From: Lachnospiraceae bacterium
GTDB taxonomy: Bacteria > Bacillota > Clostridia > Lachnospirales > Lachnospiraceae
Reading direction: 5' to 3'
DNA: 64,000 nt
NCBI GenBank assembly: GCA_024684085.1
Contig: JAIKXM010000012.1
Location: 1 to 64,000 of the forward strand
Under the pieces are notes generated by a model. The model did not search any database. It worked only from the letters and a program-made list of their open reading frames with translations, and was not told where the DNA came from. The position numbers and the translations under genes were made by a program. Within the stretch, counting starts at the first letter, position 1; the number at the start of each line of letters is the position of its first letter. This document shows, piece by piece, positions 54,898 to 63,819 of the stretch.

Positions 54898-55003
54898 GAT
54901 CGATCATCATACATTTACCGGATATGATCTTCAGCCACTTAATGATCGATCATCATACATTTTCCGGATATGATCTTCAGCCACTTAATGATCGATCATC
55001 AGT
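54898..55003. repeat. 46-bp tandem repeat with palindromes, 2.3 copies
   Basis: Units start at 54898, 54944 and 54990. Each begins around a perfect palindrome, ATGATCGATCAT or a close variant. The array fills the spacer between the PglF-like gene and the GT4. Confidence 0.8.
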
Positions 55004-55030
55004 CACAGCATCGTATGTGTATTGATCCGA

Positions 55031-56890
55031 TCAGCTCTTGTAAGTATATGTGGGAACGATCTCCTTAATAAGAGGTCTTATATCGGCGCACTCATTCTTG
55101 GCCTCTTCCTTGAGATTCTTAAGCTGGGCGAAGAACTTCATCTCATCGATCTCAATGGGTTTGCCGATATGGATCATCTTATTGGCTGTATCCTGAAGAC
55201 CTTCCTCATCCATCAGCAGTTCTTCATACAGCTTCTCGCCCGGTCTGAGACCTGTGAACTCTATCTTGATATCCTCGTCCACCTTGTAACCGGACAGCCT
55301 GATAAGATTGCGTGCCAGATCAAGGATCTTGACCGGCTCGCCCATATCAAGGACGAATATCTCGCCGCCCTTGGCATAAGCGCCCGCCTGAAGCACCAGA
55401 GATACTGCCTCGGGAATGGTCATGAAATATCTTATTATATCGGGATGTGTAACGGTCACAGGGCCACCCGCAGCTATCTGCTTACGGAACAGCGGAATAA
55501 CGCTTCCGTTACTGCCCAGTACGTTACCGAATCTTACTGCCACAAATTCCGTATCATAATGCCTGTTAAAGGTCTGAACTATCATCTCACAGATACGCTT
55601 GCTGGCACCCATTATATTGGTGGGATTAACCGCCTTATCCGTACTGATCATTACGAACTTGCGAACGCCGTAATATGCCGCCGCCTGAGCGGTCTTCCAT
55701 GTACCGAATATATTATTCTTAACCGCTTCGTTGGGACTTGTCTCCATAAGAGGAACATGCTTATGAGCCGCCGCATGATATACGATATCAGGCCTGAAAG
55801 TCTCGAAGATATTGTTGATCCGGTTGGTGTTACGCACGGATGCGATAAGTACGACCAGGTTAAGGTCGGGATATTTTCTGAGGAGTTCCTGCTGTATCTC
55901 GTAGGAACTGTTCTCGTAGATATCGACGATTATCAGTTGGGAAGGCTTATGTGAAGCGATCTGACGACACAGCTCACTGCCTATTGAACCGCCGCCGCCT
56001 GTGACAAGCACGCATTTACCGCTGACATAGCCCAGAATGGAATCCACATCGACCTGAATCGGATCTCTTCCAAGAAGATCTTCAACGTCGACATCTTTAA
56101 GCTTGCTGACGCTGACCTCACCGTTAACGAGCTGGTAGATTCCGGGAAGCGAACGAAGCTTACACTCCGTCTCCTTACAGATCTCAAGGAGTTCTCTTAT
56201 AGTCTGTCGTGAAGCCGAAGGGATGGCAACTATTATCTCATCGATGGAATGGGTATCAACACATTCCATGATCTTATCGCGTCCGCCTTCAACCTTGATG
56301 CCCTGTATATAATTGCCCCACTTGTTCTGATCGTCATCGATGATGCAGGCAACGGTCATGGTAGAGAAATTACTGGTGACCAGTTCCTTGATGATGGAAT
56401 TGCCGGCATCTCCCGCGCCGATGATCATAACATTGGTCTTATTGTTCTTATTCTGATACTTGTGCTTCTTGCTCCTTAAGAACCTGTAGGAGAATCTGCT
56501 CGTGAAGATCAGAGCTATCAGTATGAATCCATACATAAAAGGATATGATTTGGGAACCGGTATCTCTTCCACTCTGACGATATAGAGACCGCCGGCATTG
56601 AGTGCCGAAGAGATTATACAGCTCACTACCAGATTCTGCAGCTCCGTCTCGCCTGCAAAAGCCCACAGACTGTTATACATCTTGAACAGATAGAATACAC
56701 CTATCGTAAGGATGATACTAAAGGGAAGGAATCTTATTATAGGCTGAATGAAATGTGAAGGAATGATATTCAGATTGAATTCATAACGCATTGCTATGGC
56801 CAAAAAACTTGCCACAAGCACACTCGCCACATCATATATGATCAGACAAAACCGTCTGTAGAATAATTTGTAATTAAATAGTTTCTTCAT
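55031..56890 (-). CDS. Membrane-bound UDP-sugar 4,6-dehydratase (PglF/CapD/WbpM-like)
   Basis: This 619-residue protein has four N-terminal membrane helices (within residues 15-135), a first Rossmann-like domain with MIIGAGDAG (155-163), and a catalytic SDR domain with VTGGGGSIGSEL (296-307). MGASK at 427-431 replaces the usual YxxxK, the hallmark of PglF/WbpM/FlaA1 enzymes. It makes UDP-4-keto-6-deoxy-HexNAc, usually the start of QuiNAc4N or FucNAc. No aminotransferase partner is in the window. Confidence 0.94.
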   Translation of the reverse strand: MKKLFNYKLFYRRFCLIIYDVASVLVASFLAIAMRYEFNLNIIPSHFIQPIIRFLPFSIILTIGVFYLFKMYNSLWAFAGETELQNLVVSCIISSALNAGGLYIVRVEEIPVPKSYPFMYGFILIALIFTSRFSYRFLRSKKHKYQNKNNKTNVMIIGAGDAGNSIIKELVTSNFSTMTVACIIDDDQNKWGNYIQGIKVEGGRDKIMECVDTHSIDEIIVAIPSASRQTIRELLEICKETECKLRSLPGIYQLVNGEVSVSKLKDVDVEDLLGRDPIQVDVDSILGYVSGKCVLVTGGGGSIGSELCRQIASHKPSQLIIVDIYENSSYEIQQELLRKYPDLNLVVLIASVRNTNRINNIFETFRPDIVYHAAAHKHVPLMETSPNEAVKNNIFGTWKTAQAAAYYGVRKFVMISTDKAVNPTNIMGASKRICEMIVQTFNRHYDTEFVAVRFGNVLGSNGSVIPLFRKQIAAGGPVTVTHPDIIRYFMTIPEAVSLVLQAGAYAKGGEIFVLDMGEPVKILDLARNLIRLSGYKVDEDIKIEFTGLRPGEKLYEELLMDEEGLQDTANKMIHIGKPIEIDEMKFFAQLKNLKEEAKNECADIRPLIKEIVPTYTYKS

Positions 56891-56942
56891 TTACTCTCTA
56901 CCGTTGGGAACGATCCTTAATAACAGATACGATTCCGGCTTA

Positions 56943-57902
56943 TCAGAACATTCGACGAAGAGGTGTATATGCCTCAGGGATAACAGCAAAAAGGCTCATA
57001 CCTGCCCGCCTCTTAAGACTCCAGTCAGACTTGTTGCAATCATGCAGAGTCTCCCGATACTTATGTCTCAATTCCGCACGCTTACTCTTCATATTGCCCA
57101 ACTTACCCAGATTATGATAATTCACAAGAATCTTACACAGATATTTGTAAGTATCCTTGTCATAAAGCTCCTTAAGACCATGACTTAAGAAGAACTTCCT
57201 TCTCTCTTCTATTGCCACGAGAATATCAAGTCCTTTCTCACCACGCGCTCTGCTCATTATACCATTATCATTGGAAAAATAGTAATATAAAGGACAATTA
57301 ATTCTGACAACCCTCTTAGCCCTGTACAACAATTGAGGGACCATCATCTCGTCCTCATGTATCCGGCCGACCGGGAAGGTGAGCCCATCCCACAGTTCAC
57401 TGCGGTACAGCTTATTCCATGCCACTATGGTCTCCACATTATATTCACTGAAGATCCTGCCCAGAGCCTCGATTCCCGTCATGATCTCTTCTTCAACATC
57501 CGCTTCGTCAGTCACTCCGACCTCTTCGTGTGTCTTAACTCTTACAAAGGGACACACCGCTATGTCGGCTTCCGCTCTCTCAAGATGACTCACAAGCTTC
57601 TCAACAAAATCGAGAGCAACATTATCATCGGGATCAACAAAAGCTATATAATCACCCTTAACCCTTGCAAGACCGCTGTTACGCGCAGCGGACAAGCCTC
57701 CGTTGGGCTGGTGATACACTTCTATCCTGTCATCTTCACGGGCCAGCCGATCCGCCAGCCTTCCCGTATCATCCTTCGATCCGTCATCGATGATGATAAT
57801 CTGAAGATTACTGTATGTCTGTGCGGTCAGACTTCCGATACTGAATTCCAGATATTTTTCAACATTATATGAAGGCACTATGACAGATACTTTTTTATCC
57901 AT
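56943..57902 (-). CDS. Family 2 glycosyltransferase (EpsJ-like)
   Basis: This 319-residue GT2 has VSVIVPSYNVEKYLE, DDGSKDDTGRL, NGGLSAARNSGL and FVDPDDNVALDF, a complete GT-A nucleotide and metal site. The ATG at 57902 has GGAGG five bases upstream. The frame extends 15 codons further to 57947, without a good site. It lies downstream of a related GT2 in the same operon. Confidence 0.92.
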   Translation of the reverse strand: MDKKVSVIVPSYNVEKYLEFSIGSLTAQTYSNLQIIIIDDGSKDDTGRLADRLAREDDRIEVYHQPNGGLSAARNSGLARVKGDYIAFVDPDDNVALDFVEKLVSHLERAEADIAVCPFVRVKTHEEVGVTDEADVEEEIMTGIEALGRIFSEYNVETIVAWNKLYRSELWDGLTFPVGRIHEDEMMVPQLLYRAKRVVRINCPLYYYFSNDNGIMSRARGEKGLDILVAIEERRKFFLSHGLKELYDKDTYKYLCKILVNYHNLGKLGNMKSKRAELRHKYRETLHDCNKSDWSLKRRAGMSLFAVIPEAYTPLRRMF

Positions 57903-57962
57903 TACATCCTCCGTTCCGAACGACAGCGGGAACTGCTCCGGATACATTAACTAACCCTGACC

Positions 57963-58940
57963 CTACAGGATCATATACAAACCGATCCCAAGACGCATGA
58001 GAAAGAGACGCTTACGGGAGATTATGGACGGTACTTCCCGCATCATTCTGATCTTCTTCTTATAGGCCTGTAAAACATCGGGATACTGACATCTCAATCT
58101 CCTGTAGAGTTCATAACGCTTCGCTCTTGCAGACACATAAGACTTGAGCGATTCAACGGAGAACATCATATGCAGGACATATAAGCCGTTATCAATATAC
58201 TCTTTTATTCTGCCCGATACAACTATATTATTGTCATTAATATATCTGCTGACCCTTCCGATGGCATATAAGGCTTCGAATCTCCGCATATTGAAGGAAT
58301 ATGCAAGGCTTCCGCTCCTCTTGTAATAGGTGTACATTGTGTCGGGCAGCAGTCTTACCGTCCCTGCCGTTAACATCATCTTGAGGATAAATTCGGTATC
58401 TTCTCCAAAGGTAGTTCCGGGATCAAAACGCAACTCGGAAGTCTGCCCGCCGGCAAGTCTGTTCCTTACGGCAAATGAACCCAGACGGACTCTTAATCCC
58501 TCGAACAGATTCCTGCTTAAGAACTCCTCACCCGATAAGATCTGTGCCTCCTTAAGATCATTGGAGAGAGCCTCATCATCGCCCTGAACTATCCTGAAAG
58601 TCCATGCGATCACATCCTCATCATATCCCCGGATGGTACTGATAAGATCGGGGGATACCGTGTCATCACTGTCGACGAAGATAATATACTCACCCTTAGC
58701 TTCGCCCAGAGCCAGATTCCTCGCCCTGCTCACACCGCCGTTCTTAACATTGATCATCCTGCAGATATCCTCATGCCCTCTGACAGCCTTAGCGGCAAGC
58801 TCCGGTGTGGAATCGGTGCTTCCGTCATTGACCAGTATCAGTTCGCTATCGGACATGTCATTAGCCAGGATGGAGGCTATGGTAGTCTCAATATATTTTT
58901 CAACATTATACATTGGTACAATCCAACTGTATCTGATCAT
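57963..58940 (-). CDS. Family 2 glycosyltransferase (EpsJ-like)
   Basis: This 325-residue GT2 has WIVPMYNVEKYIETT, NDGSTDSTPEL, NGGVSRARNLAL and FVDSDDTVSPD. A C-terminal hydrophobic stretch (about residues 308-325) may attach it to the membrane. The ATG at 58940 follows GAGG by eight bases. A GTG at 58946 is in frame. Confidence 0.92.
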   Translation of the reverse strand: MIRYSWIVPMYNVEKYIETTIASILANDMSDSELILVNDGSTDSTPELAAKAVRGHEDICRMINVKNGGVSRARNLALGEAKGEYIIFVDSDDTVSPDLISTIRGYDEDVIAWTFRIVQGDDEALSNDLKEAQILSGEEFLSRNLFEGLRVRLGSFAVRNRLAGGQTSELRFDPGTTFGEDTEFILKMMLTAGTVRLLPDTMYTYYKRSGSLAYSFNMRRFEALYAIGRVSRYINDNNIVVSGRIKEYIDNGLYVLHMMFSVESLKSYVSARAKRYELYRRLRCQYPDVLQAYKKKIRMMREVPSIISRKRLFLMRLGIGLYMIL

Positions 58941-59029
58941 TATCACAACCTCATTATCTTAACGCCTTATCTACGTTCTAAGCAACCTTCTGTCTTATCC
59001 TCAGTAAGTCTTGTCACCTGCACGGTCAA

Positions 59030-61744
59030 CTATCGATCTGTCTTTTTTTTAACCGGCTTAAGTGACAGAGATGTCATAGATAGAAGCAAGGCTGTACATA
59101 TGGGATAGCAGGGATGGAATACCCACTCCACAAGTCCCGCTGACATCAGACCGCATAAGAGCACGGGGAAGAGCAGGCAGTAGGGATCTTTGTCGCCCCT
59201 CTTCTTAATAGTGATCACCGAATACAAGAATATATACACCAGGAAAAGTGTGAAGTATAGTCCGAATATCCAGCCGTGATCGTATATTGCCTGAAGGTAG
59301 GTATTATGCGCATGCGTCGCTATCGAACCGTCGTTCAAAAGAGCTCCCATGGTGTCATGTCCCCACAGATTGGATTGCTCAAGATAACACTTAAAGATAT
59401 CCATACGTCCGTTGGAGATCTGATTCATATAATCTTCGCCGTCAGGATCTGTTGTCGCGGTTAACATAATAAATCTCTCACTCAGTAACTGTTCTGCTAC
59501 TCCCTGAGCCGATGTAACTGCTATGCCTATTCCGTTTACCGGTATACGGCTGTCATCTGACTCCGCATTGCGCTCTGACCTATGATCAAGCACTGACATA
59601 AGATCCGTCATTCCGACCTGAGCCGTTGCCATAATTCCTTCACCGGGTACAAGCCTCGTACCTGCCGGTCTCTCTCTGTATTTCAGAGGATCTTCAATTC
59701 CCGAATCGGTTATCGTATCACCCACTCCGAGAACCTTACTTGCGAACACCTGACAGAACCTGTAGATGTTCATATAATTGTCGCTGTCCTTGGCGTTACC
59801 CCTGTATATCGTAATATCATTGACCTCATAATCGAAGACCACCGGATCATCGGCTATGGCAGGGATCAGTCTTGTTGCCGTAAAAGTGATCGGGAACATG
59901 ATCGCCATTGCGCCGAGCACCACCAGAAAACGCTTGAATGATCCATTCAGTCTCGAACCTTTTTGGTCATAGATAAGACTTAAGACAACGAATGACACAA
60001 ATGTCATAATTATTGCTGACAGATACCCTGTACGGGATAAAGTAAACAACATATAATTCATCGCCGATCCCATCAGAATGAGATACGGCAACAACTTATC
60101 GAACACGGCGCGCGCATTGCCATCCGCCTTACGCGAGGCGATAAAGAGTTTCACGCCCACTGCCGAGAGTATCAGAGTCATATAGACGGCGGTCACAGTT
60201 ACAGTATGGAAGCCCATGGAATATCTGTGCATCCTGTATGCATAATAAGGTCTGTGCAAAAGAGAGAAGACTGTCATCATGACATAATTAAGTATTATCC
60301 CATCGCACAGATTCCTGTTGAAGCTCCTGACCGCATCGGTGAAGATCAGTCTCCAGAATAAGACCGCCACGATAAATGCCAGATAGAACGGCCATACTCT
60401 TGTATTCGACCATACCATCATTCCTATGACAAAGAGTGCTGTCGGGATCATTACCGGAAGACGCGGTACCGCATATATGGGTGCCTTTTTCATTATCGCC
60501 CTTATGAGGGATGATATCAGATTGATGATCACGAATCCGCCAAGGACTATGATCGCGCCCTCAAGATTGCAGGTGATCGCATCCTTAACCTCTTCATCGA
60601 ATGAATGCGCATAGCAATAAGCTCCGACACTTCCTGCCACGAGCCATATGCCGTTGATGATATTCAGGATCTCTTTCTTCGTGAATGTTGAGATTATCAT
60701 CACAAGGAATGCTATCAGCATCCTGCGGTATGCATATGTATGATGAATATCGTAGAGTCCGTTGATATAAGTATATCCGTACCAGAGAATATAGGCGATC
60801 GAGATCACTCTTATAACCTCGGGAATGAACTTACCGTTAGTCACAATCTCCCTTATCTTAAGATCACATAATGCCTTGAATGCATCCTTCCTGTGGATCA
60901 GATACAACAGAAGACCTGCCAGCATACATACGCCGATATAATTGAAGACAATGTCATACCACTTGCGTCCGAAGGTACAGATAGGGAATATCTGTATCAG
61001 CAGGATCAGTGCCGATACTATAATGATCGGATCAAGCACAGTGGCAAACACTTTTCCGAGGCTCACTTCACTGTCAGCGCTTACAAATCTTGGGATCACA
61101 AAGCGTATCAGAAGGAAAGCCACAAGGGTCAGAAGCAAATATGCCACAACTGTCATAATCACATTAAAATCTATCAGATAATGATATCGTAATATCAGAT
61201 TATAATCCTGAAGCTCCTCCTGAACGGTCGTCACATAACTGTTGGCCGTAGCCGTCGTAGTTCCGTGATCCTCAAGTCCTAAGATGATAAGCGAAGAATT
61301 GAGTCTCTGCAGATCTTCATCCGGCATCCAGCCCGTCACCTCAGGAACTCTCAGTTCCAGAAAATACGAACCGCCCTTTTCAAGATCATAACCCAGTTTG
61401 AAACTTACCCAGCCTTTCTCAATATCCTCATCGCTAACAGTCACCTCACGGTGCAGAAGCTTATTCCTGTCCGCATCAAAGAGATTCAACTGAAGCTGAG
61501 ATCCGGGCTGCGCTTCGGTTATCCTAACATCCAGCCGTCTTATCCTGTCACCTTCCGATCCGAACAGCTGCATCACCTGATTATCCGTATCTACATGACA
61601 GGTTCTGTCGGTCAGCATCTCCTCACTCTTTGTCGTATGAGGACGGCTTATAAGATTAAGAGGCCATACCGCCAGCCCAAGAAGAACGGCCGCGATGATG
61701 ATGATGTATTTAATTGCCCTTCTCTTATTAACACTACGATCCAT
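59030..61744 (-). CDS. Very large O-antigen ligase/polymerase with extracellular domain
   Basis: This 904-residue protein has one N-terminal membrane helix (about 13-30), then a beta-rich extracytoplasmic domain of about 150 residues (QLQLNLFDADRNKLL, GGSYFLELRVPEV), then about 12 membrane helices. The Wzy_C-type HAHNTYLQAIYDHGW lies near residue 800. A large outside loop (about 600-790) precedes it. Ordinary WaaL proteins have 400-500 residues. The ATG overlaps the deacetylase-like gene by 11 bases. Confidence 0.88.
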   Translation of the reverse strand: MDRSVNKRRAIKYIIIIAAVLLGLAVWPLNLISRPHTTKSEEMLTDRTCHVDTDNQVMQLFGSEGDRIRRLDVRITEAQPGSQLQLNLFDADRNKLLHREVTVSDEDIEKGWVSFKLGYDLEKGGSYFLELRVPEVTGWMPDEDLQRLNSSLIILGLEDHGTTTATANSYVTTVQEELQDYNLILRYHYLIDFNVIMTVVAYLLLTLVAFLLIRFVIPRFVSADSEVSLGKVFATVLDPIIIVSALILLIQIFPICTFGRKWYDIVFNYIGVCMLAGLLLYLIHRKDAFKALCDLKIREIVTNGKFIPEVIRVISIAYILWYGYTYINGLYDIHHTYAYRRMLIAFLVMIISTFTKKEILNIINGIWLVAGSVGAYCYAHSFDEEVKDAITCNLEGAIIVLGGFVIINLISSLIRAIMKKAPIYAVPRLPVMIPTALFVIGMMVWSNTRVWPFYLAFIVAVLFWRLIFTDAVRSFNRNLCDGIILNYVMMTVFSLLHRPYYAYRMHRYSMGFHTVTVTAVYMTLILSAVGVKLFIASRKADGNARAVFDKLLPYLILMGSAMNYMLFTLSRTGYLSAIIMTFVSFVVLSLIYDQKGSRLNGSFKRFLVVLGAMAIMFPITFTATRLIPAIADDPVVFDYEVNDITIYRGNAKDSDNYMNIYRFCQVFASKVLGVGDTITDSGIEDPLKYRERPAGTRLVPGEGIMATAQVGMTDLMSVLDHRSERNAESDDSRIPVNGIGIAVTSAQGVAEQLLSERFIMLTATTDPDGEDYMNQISNGRMDIFKCYLEQSNLWGHDTMGALLNDGSIATHAHNTYLQAIYDHGWIFGLYFTLFLVYIFLYSVITIKKRGDKDPYCLLFPVLLCGLMSAGLVEWVFHPCYPICTALLLSMTSLSLKPVKKKTDR

Positions 61745-62594
61745 TACTGTTATTCTCTCTATACTTGTTTGTAAGCAAAAGCGGTATCATAACGGCCCTC
61801 TTCATCCACTTCACCTTGGAATTGGGATGATCCGTATATGACATATACCACGCCAGCTTAGCATTATTGGCCACCTTATCCCTGGCCAGTCTCTTGGTAA
61901 GTACCTTTCTTTCGTATCTTCTTATCCCGCTGTTGAACTGTTCTGCGTTCAATTCAAAAAAATCGGCGTCATAGTCGATTATCTCATCCCGATGTTCCCT
62001 GAGAAAGCGTTCAAGATCAACAAAATCCTTATCCTCCATCAGATTGGTATGAAGGCATATCGTATCAAAACCCTCTATCGTATAATTACTGTTGAGCCTG
62101 CATGGCACAAAGAGCAGACCTTTATAGATATAAGGCCTTACATACAGACCGTCAGTCACGGATGTGAATCCCGTTTCTTTCAGAGCTTCGACAGTATTGT
62201 CATCGAATGTATGCCCCGGCGCCATGAATATATCCGTATGTATTCCGTTGCTCTCCAGTATCGCCCTGCCCTTCCTGATCTTATCAAGCTGAACATGGTA
62301 CTGAAGCCCTGCGAACTCACTGAAAGGATTGATACCCAAAAGGCCGCTGTCTTCTGTCTCATACACATGATAAGTTCCGTGCTGAGCTATCTTCCAGCCC
62401 TTCGCCTCGAGTTCCTTCACCATGCTCCAGAAATCGGGGTCGGGTTCGCTTCTGTTAAGAATATCATCCCGACATTCCGGCACGACACCGATCAACGGTC
62501 TGACATTATACTCATCAAACAGCTTTCGAACTCTTTCAAATCTCACCGGATCCATATCCGGAGTTATATCATCAAGTCTGATCACACACTGCAT
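61734..62594 (-). CDS. DUF2334-type polysaccharide deacetylase-like protein
   Basis: This 286-residue protein has VIRLDDITPDMDP at the N terminus (metal-binding Asp pair), PLIGVVPECRDD, and QHGTYHVYE with a His-x3-His pair, then FMAPGHTFD. This is the layout of NodB-fold deacetylases of the DUF2334 group. It probably removes an acetyl group from a glycan sugar. The ATG at 62594 overlaps the end of the preceding GT4 gene. A TTG at 62618 is the only longer start. Confidence 0.85.
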   Translation of the reverse strand: MQCVIRLDDITPDMDPVRFERVRKLFDEYNVRPLIGVVPECRDDILNRSEPDPDFWSMVKELEAKGWKIAQHGTYHVYETEDSGLLGINPFSEFAGLQYHVQLDKIRKGRAILESNGIHTDIFMAPGHTFDDNTVEALKETGFTSVTDGLYVRPYIYKGLLFVPCRLNSNYTIEGFDTICLHTNLMEDKDFVDLERFLREHRDEIIDYDADFFELNAEQFNSGIRRYERKVLTKRLARDKVANNAKLAWYMSYTDHPNSKVKWMKRAVMIPLLLTNKYRENNSNGS

Positions 62595-63682
62595 ATTCCG
62601 TACAGGTACTCCTTCCAACGTCTGTTGACCTTCTGAGGCGCAAGTTCACTTCCGATAGCCTTAGCCTCTCTTCCAAGTTCCTCTCTCCTGCTCTCATTCT
62701 CCATCAGTTCCGTAAGAGCATTATTCAGAGCTTCTCCATCATCGACCGGTATCAGTATCCCGTTCTTACCGTTCCTGATGATATCGGCAGGACCGCCACA
62801 CGGACAATCCGTAGATATGCACGCCAGTCCCAGAGTCATGGCTTCGATCAGGGCATTAGGCATCCCCTCCATCCTGGACGGTAATACAAAAATGTCCGCA
62901 TTGATCATTGCTTCCGGCACATTGTCCACCTTGCCGTGGAAGAACACTCTGGATGCAAGTTCCGTCCCGGATACTTCCTTCTTAAGACTCTCGCTTCCCT
63001 CTCCGTCGCCATACAGATGGAGAGTCCACTTAGGATGATCCCCTGCGATCTCTGCAAAAGAACGCCACAACATCTTCTGATTCTTATTATCATCTATCCT
63101 TCCGACCGCGATCACTCTCTTATCTGCAGATGTACGGGTCAGATCGGTAGCGGCTTCCATAAAAGCGGGATTGATACTGTTAGGCAGTATCTCGCTTTTT
63201 TTCCTTAGATAATTGGGGAAAAATTCGTAAGCCCCCTTAGTCTGCAATACTATACCGTCAGCGAATCTGAACATAAAAAGAGACAGAGGCTTGAACAGTC
63301 TGCCCTTCAGTTCTCTCTCCGGTGCGCTTCTTACGGACACCACCACGGGTATGTTCAGGAATCTTGAAGACGCGATCGCCATCAGGTTATTCTTCCTGAT
63401 AAAGGATACGATGATATCCGGCTTTTCTTCCTTCCAGATCCTCCTTAACTTGCCGATCCTCGCAAACAGATTCCTTATCCTGCTGCCGGTCTCCTCTTCG
63501 GGAGTGATATCGGCCAGTATGCGCTTTATCCCCGGATTGAGAGGATATTCTTTTTTCTCCTTAAGCTTGGTCACCATGATCACTTCATAGCCTTCTTCAT
63601 CGAAGTAATCGGCGAGGTTGGTCATTACCCTTTCGGCACCACCCATCCCCAGGTCACCTATATAAAACGCGATCTTTTTCAT
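62582..63682 (-). CDS. Family 4 glycosyltransferase
   Basis: This 366-residue GT-B enzyme has FYIGDLGMGGAERVMTNLAD at the N terminus, and PSRMEGMPNALIEAMTLGL and DCPCGGPADII in the donor domain. It is similar to the 46248 enzyme. The start at ATG 63682 lies inside the last unit of a 28-bp repeat array. GAGTGAGG upstream provides the ribosome binding site. Confidence 0.93.
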   Translation of the reverse strand: MKKIAFYIGDLGMGGAERVMTNLADYFDEEGYEVIMVTKLKEKKEYPLNPGIKRILADITPEEETGSRIRNLFARIGKLRRIWKEEKPDIIVSFIRKNNLMAIASSRFLNIPVVVSVRSAPERELKGRLFKPLSLFMFRFADGIVLQTKGAYEFFPNYLRKKSEILPNSINPAFMEAATDLTRTSADKRVIAVGRIDDNKNQKMLWRSFAEIAGDHPKWTLHLYGDGEGSESLKKEVSGTELASRVFFHGKVDNVPEAMINADIFVLPSRMEGMPNALIEAMTLGLACISTDCPCGGPADIIRNGKNGILIPVDDGEALNNALTELMENESRREELGREAKAIGSELAPQKVNRRWKEYLYGICSV

Positions 63683-63819
63683 CAAAACATCAATTCCTCA
63701 CTCCGGTCAGGCAGTCTTTTATTCATCGTATCTGCCAACCGGGCTTTATTCCAACGCATCTGTCAACCGGGCTTTAACTCAACACTCCGGTCAATAAAGC
63801 TTTACTCAGCCTGTCCGGT
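63680..63819. repeat. 28-bp tandem array made from the upstream gene's 3' end
   Basis: Five consecutive 28-base units fill 63680-63819. In transcription order they start ACCGGACAGG, ACCGGAGTGT, ACAGATGCG, GCAGATACG and ACCGGAGTGA, and four contain a TAAAG-like element. The first is the last codons and stop of the partial GT4 gene. The fifth supplies the ribosome binding site and start region of the next gene. Confidence 0.85.

Noticed and set aside
54043-55954. Long plus-strand frames (277 and 310 codons) opposite the GT4 and PglF-like genes
   Set aside because: Both are antisense shadows of proteins with clear catalytic motifs, and they lack ribosome binding sites or recognisable domains.
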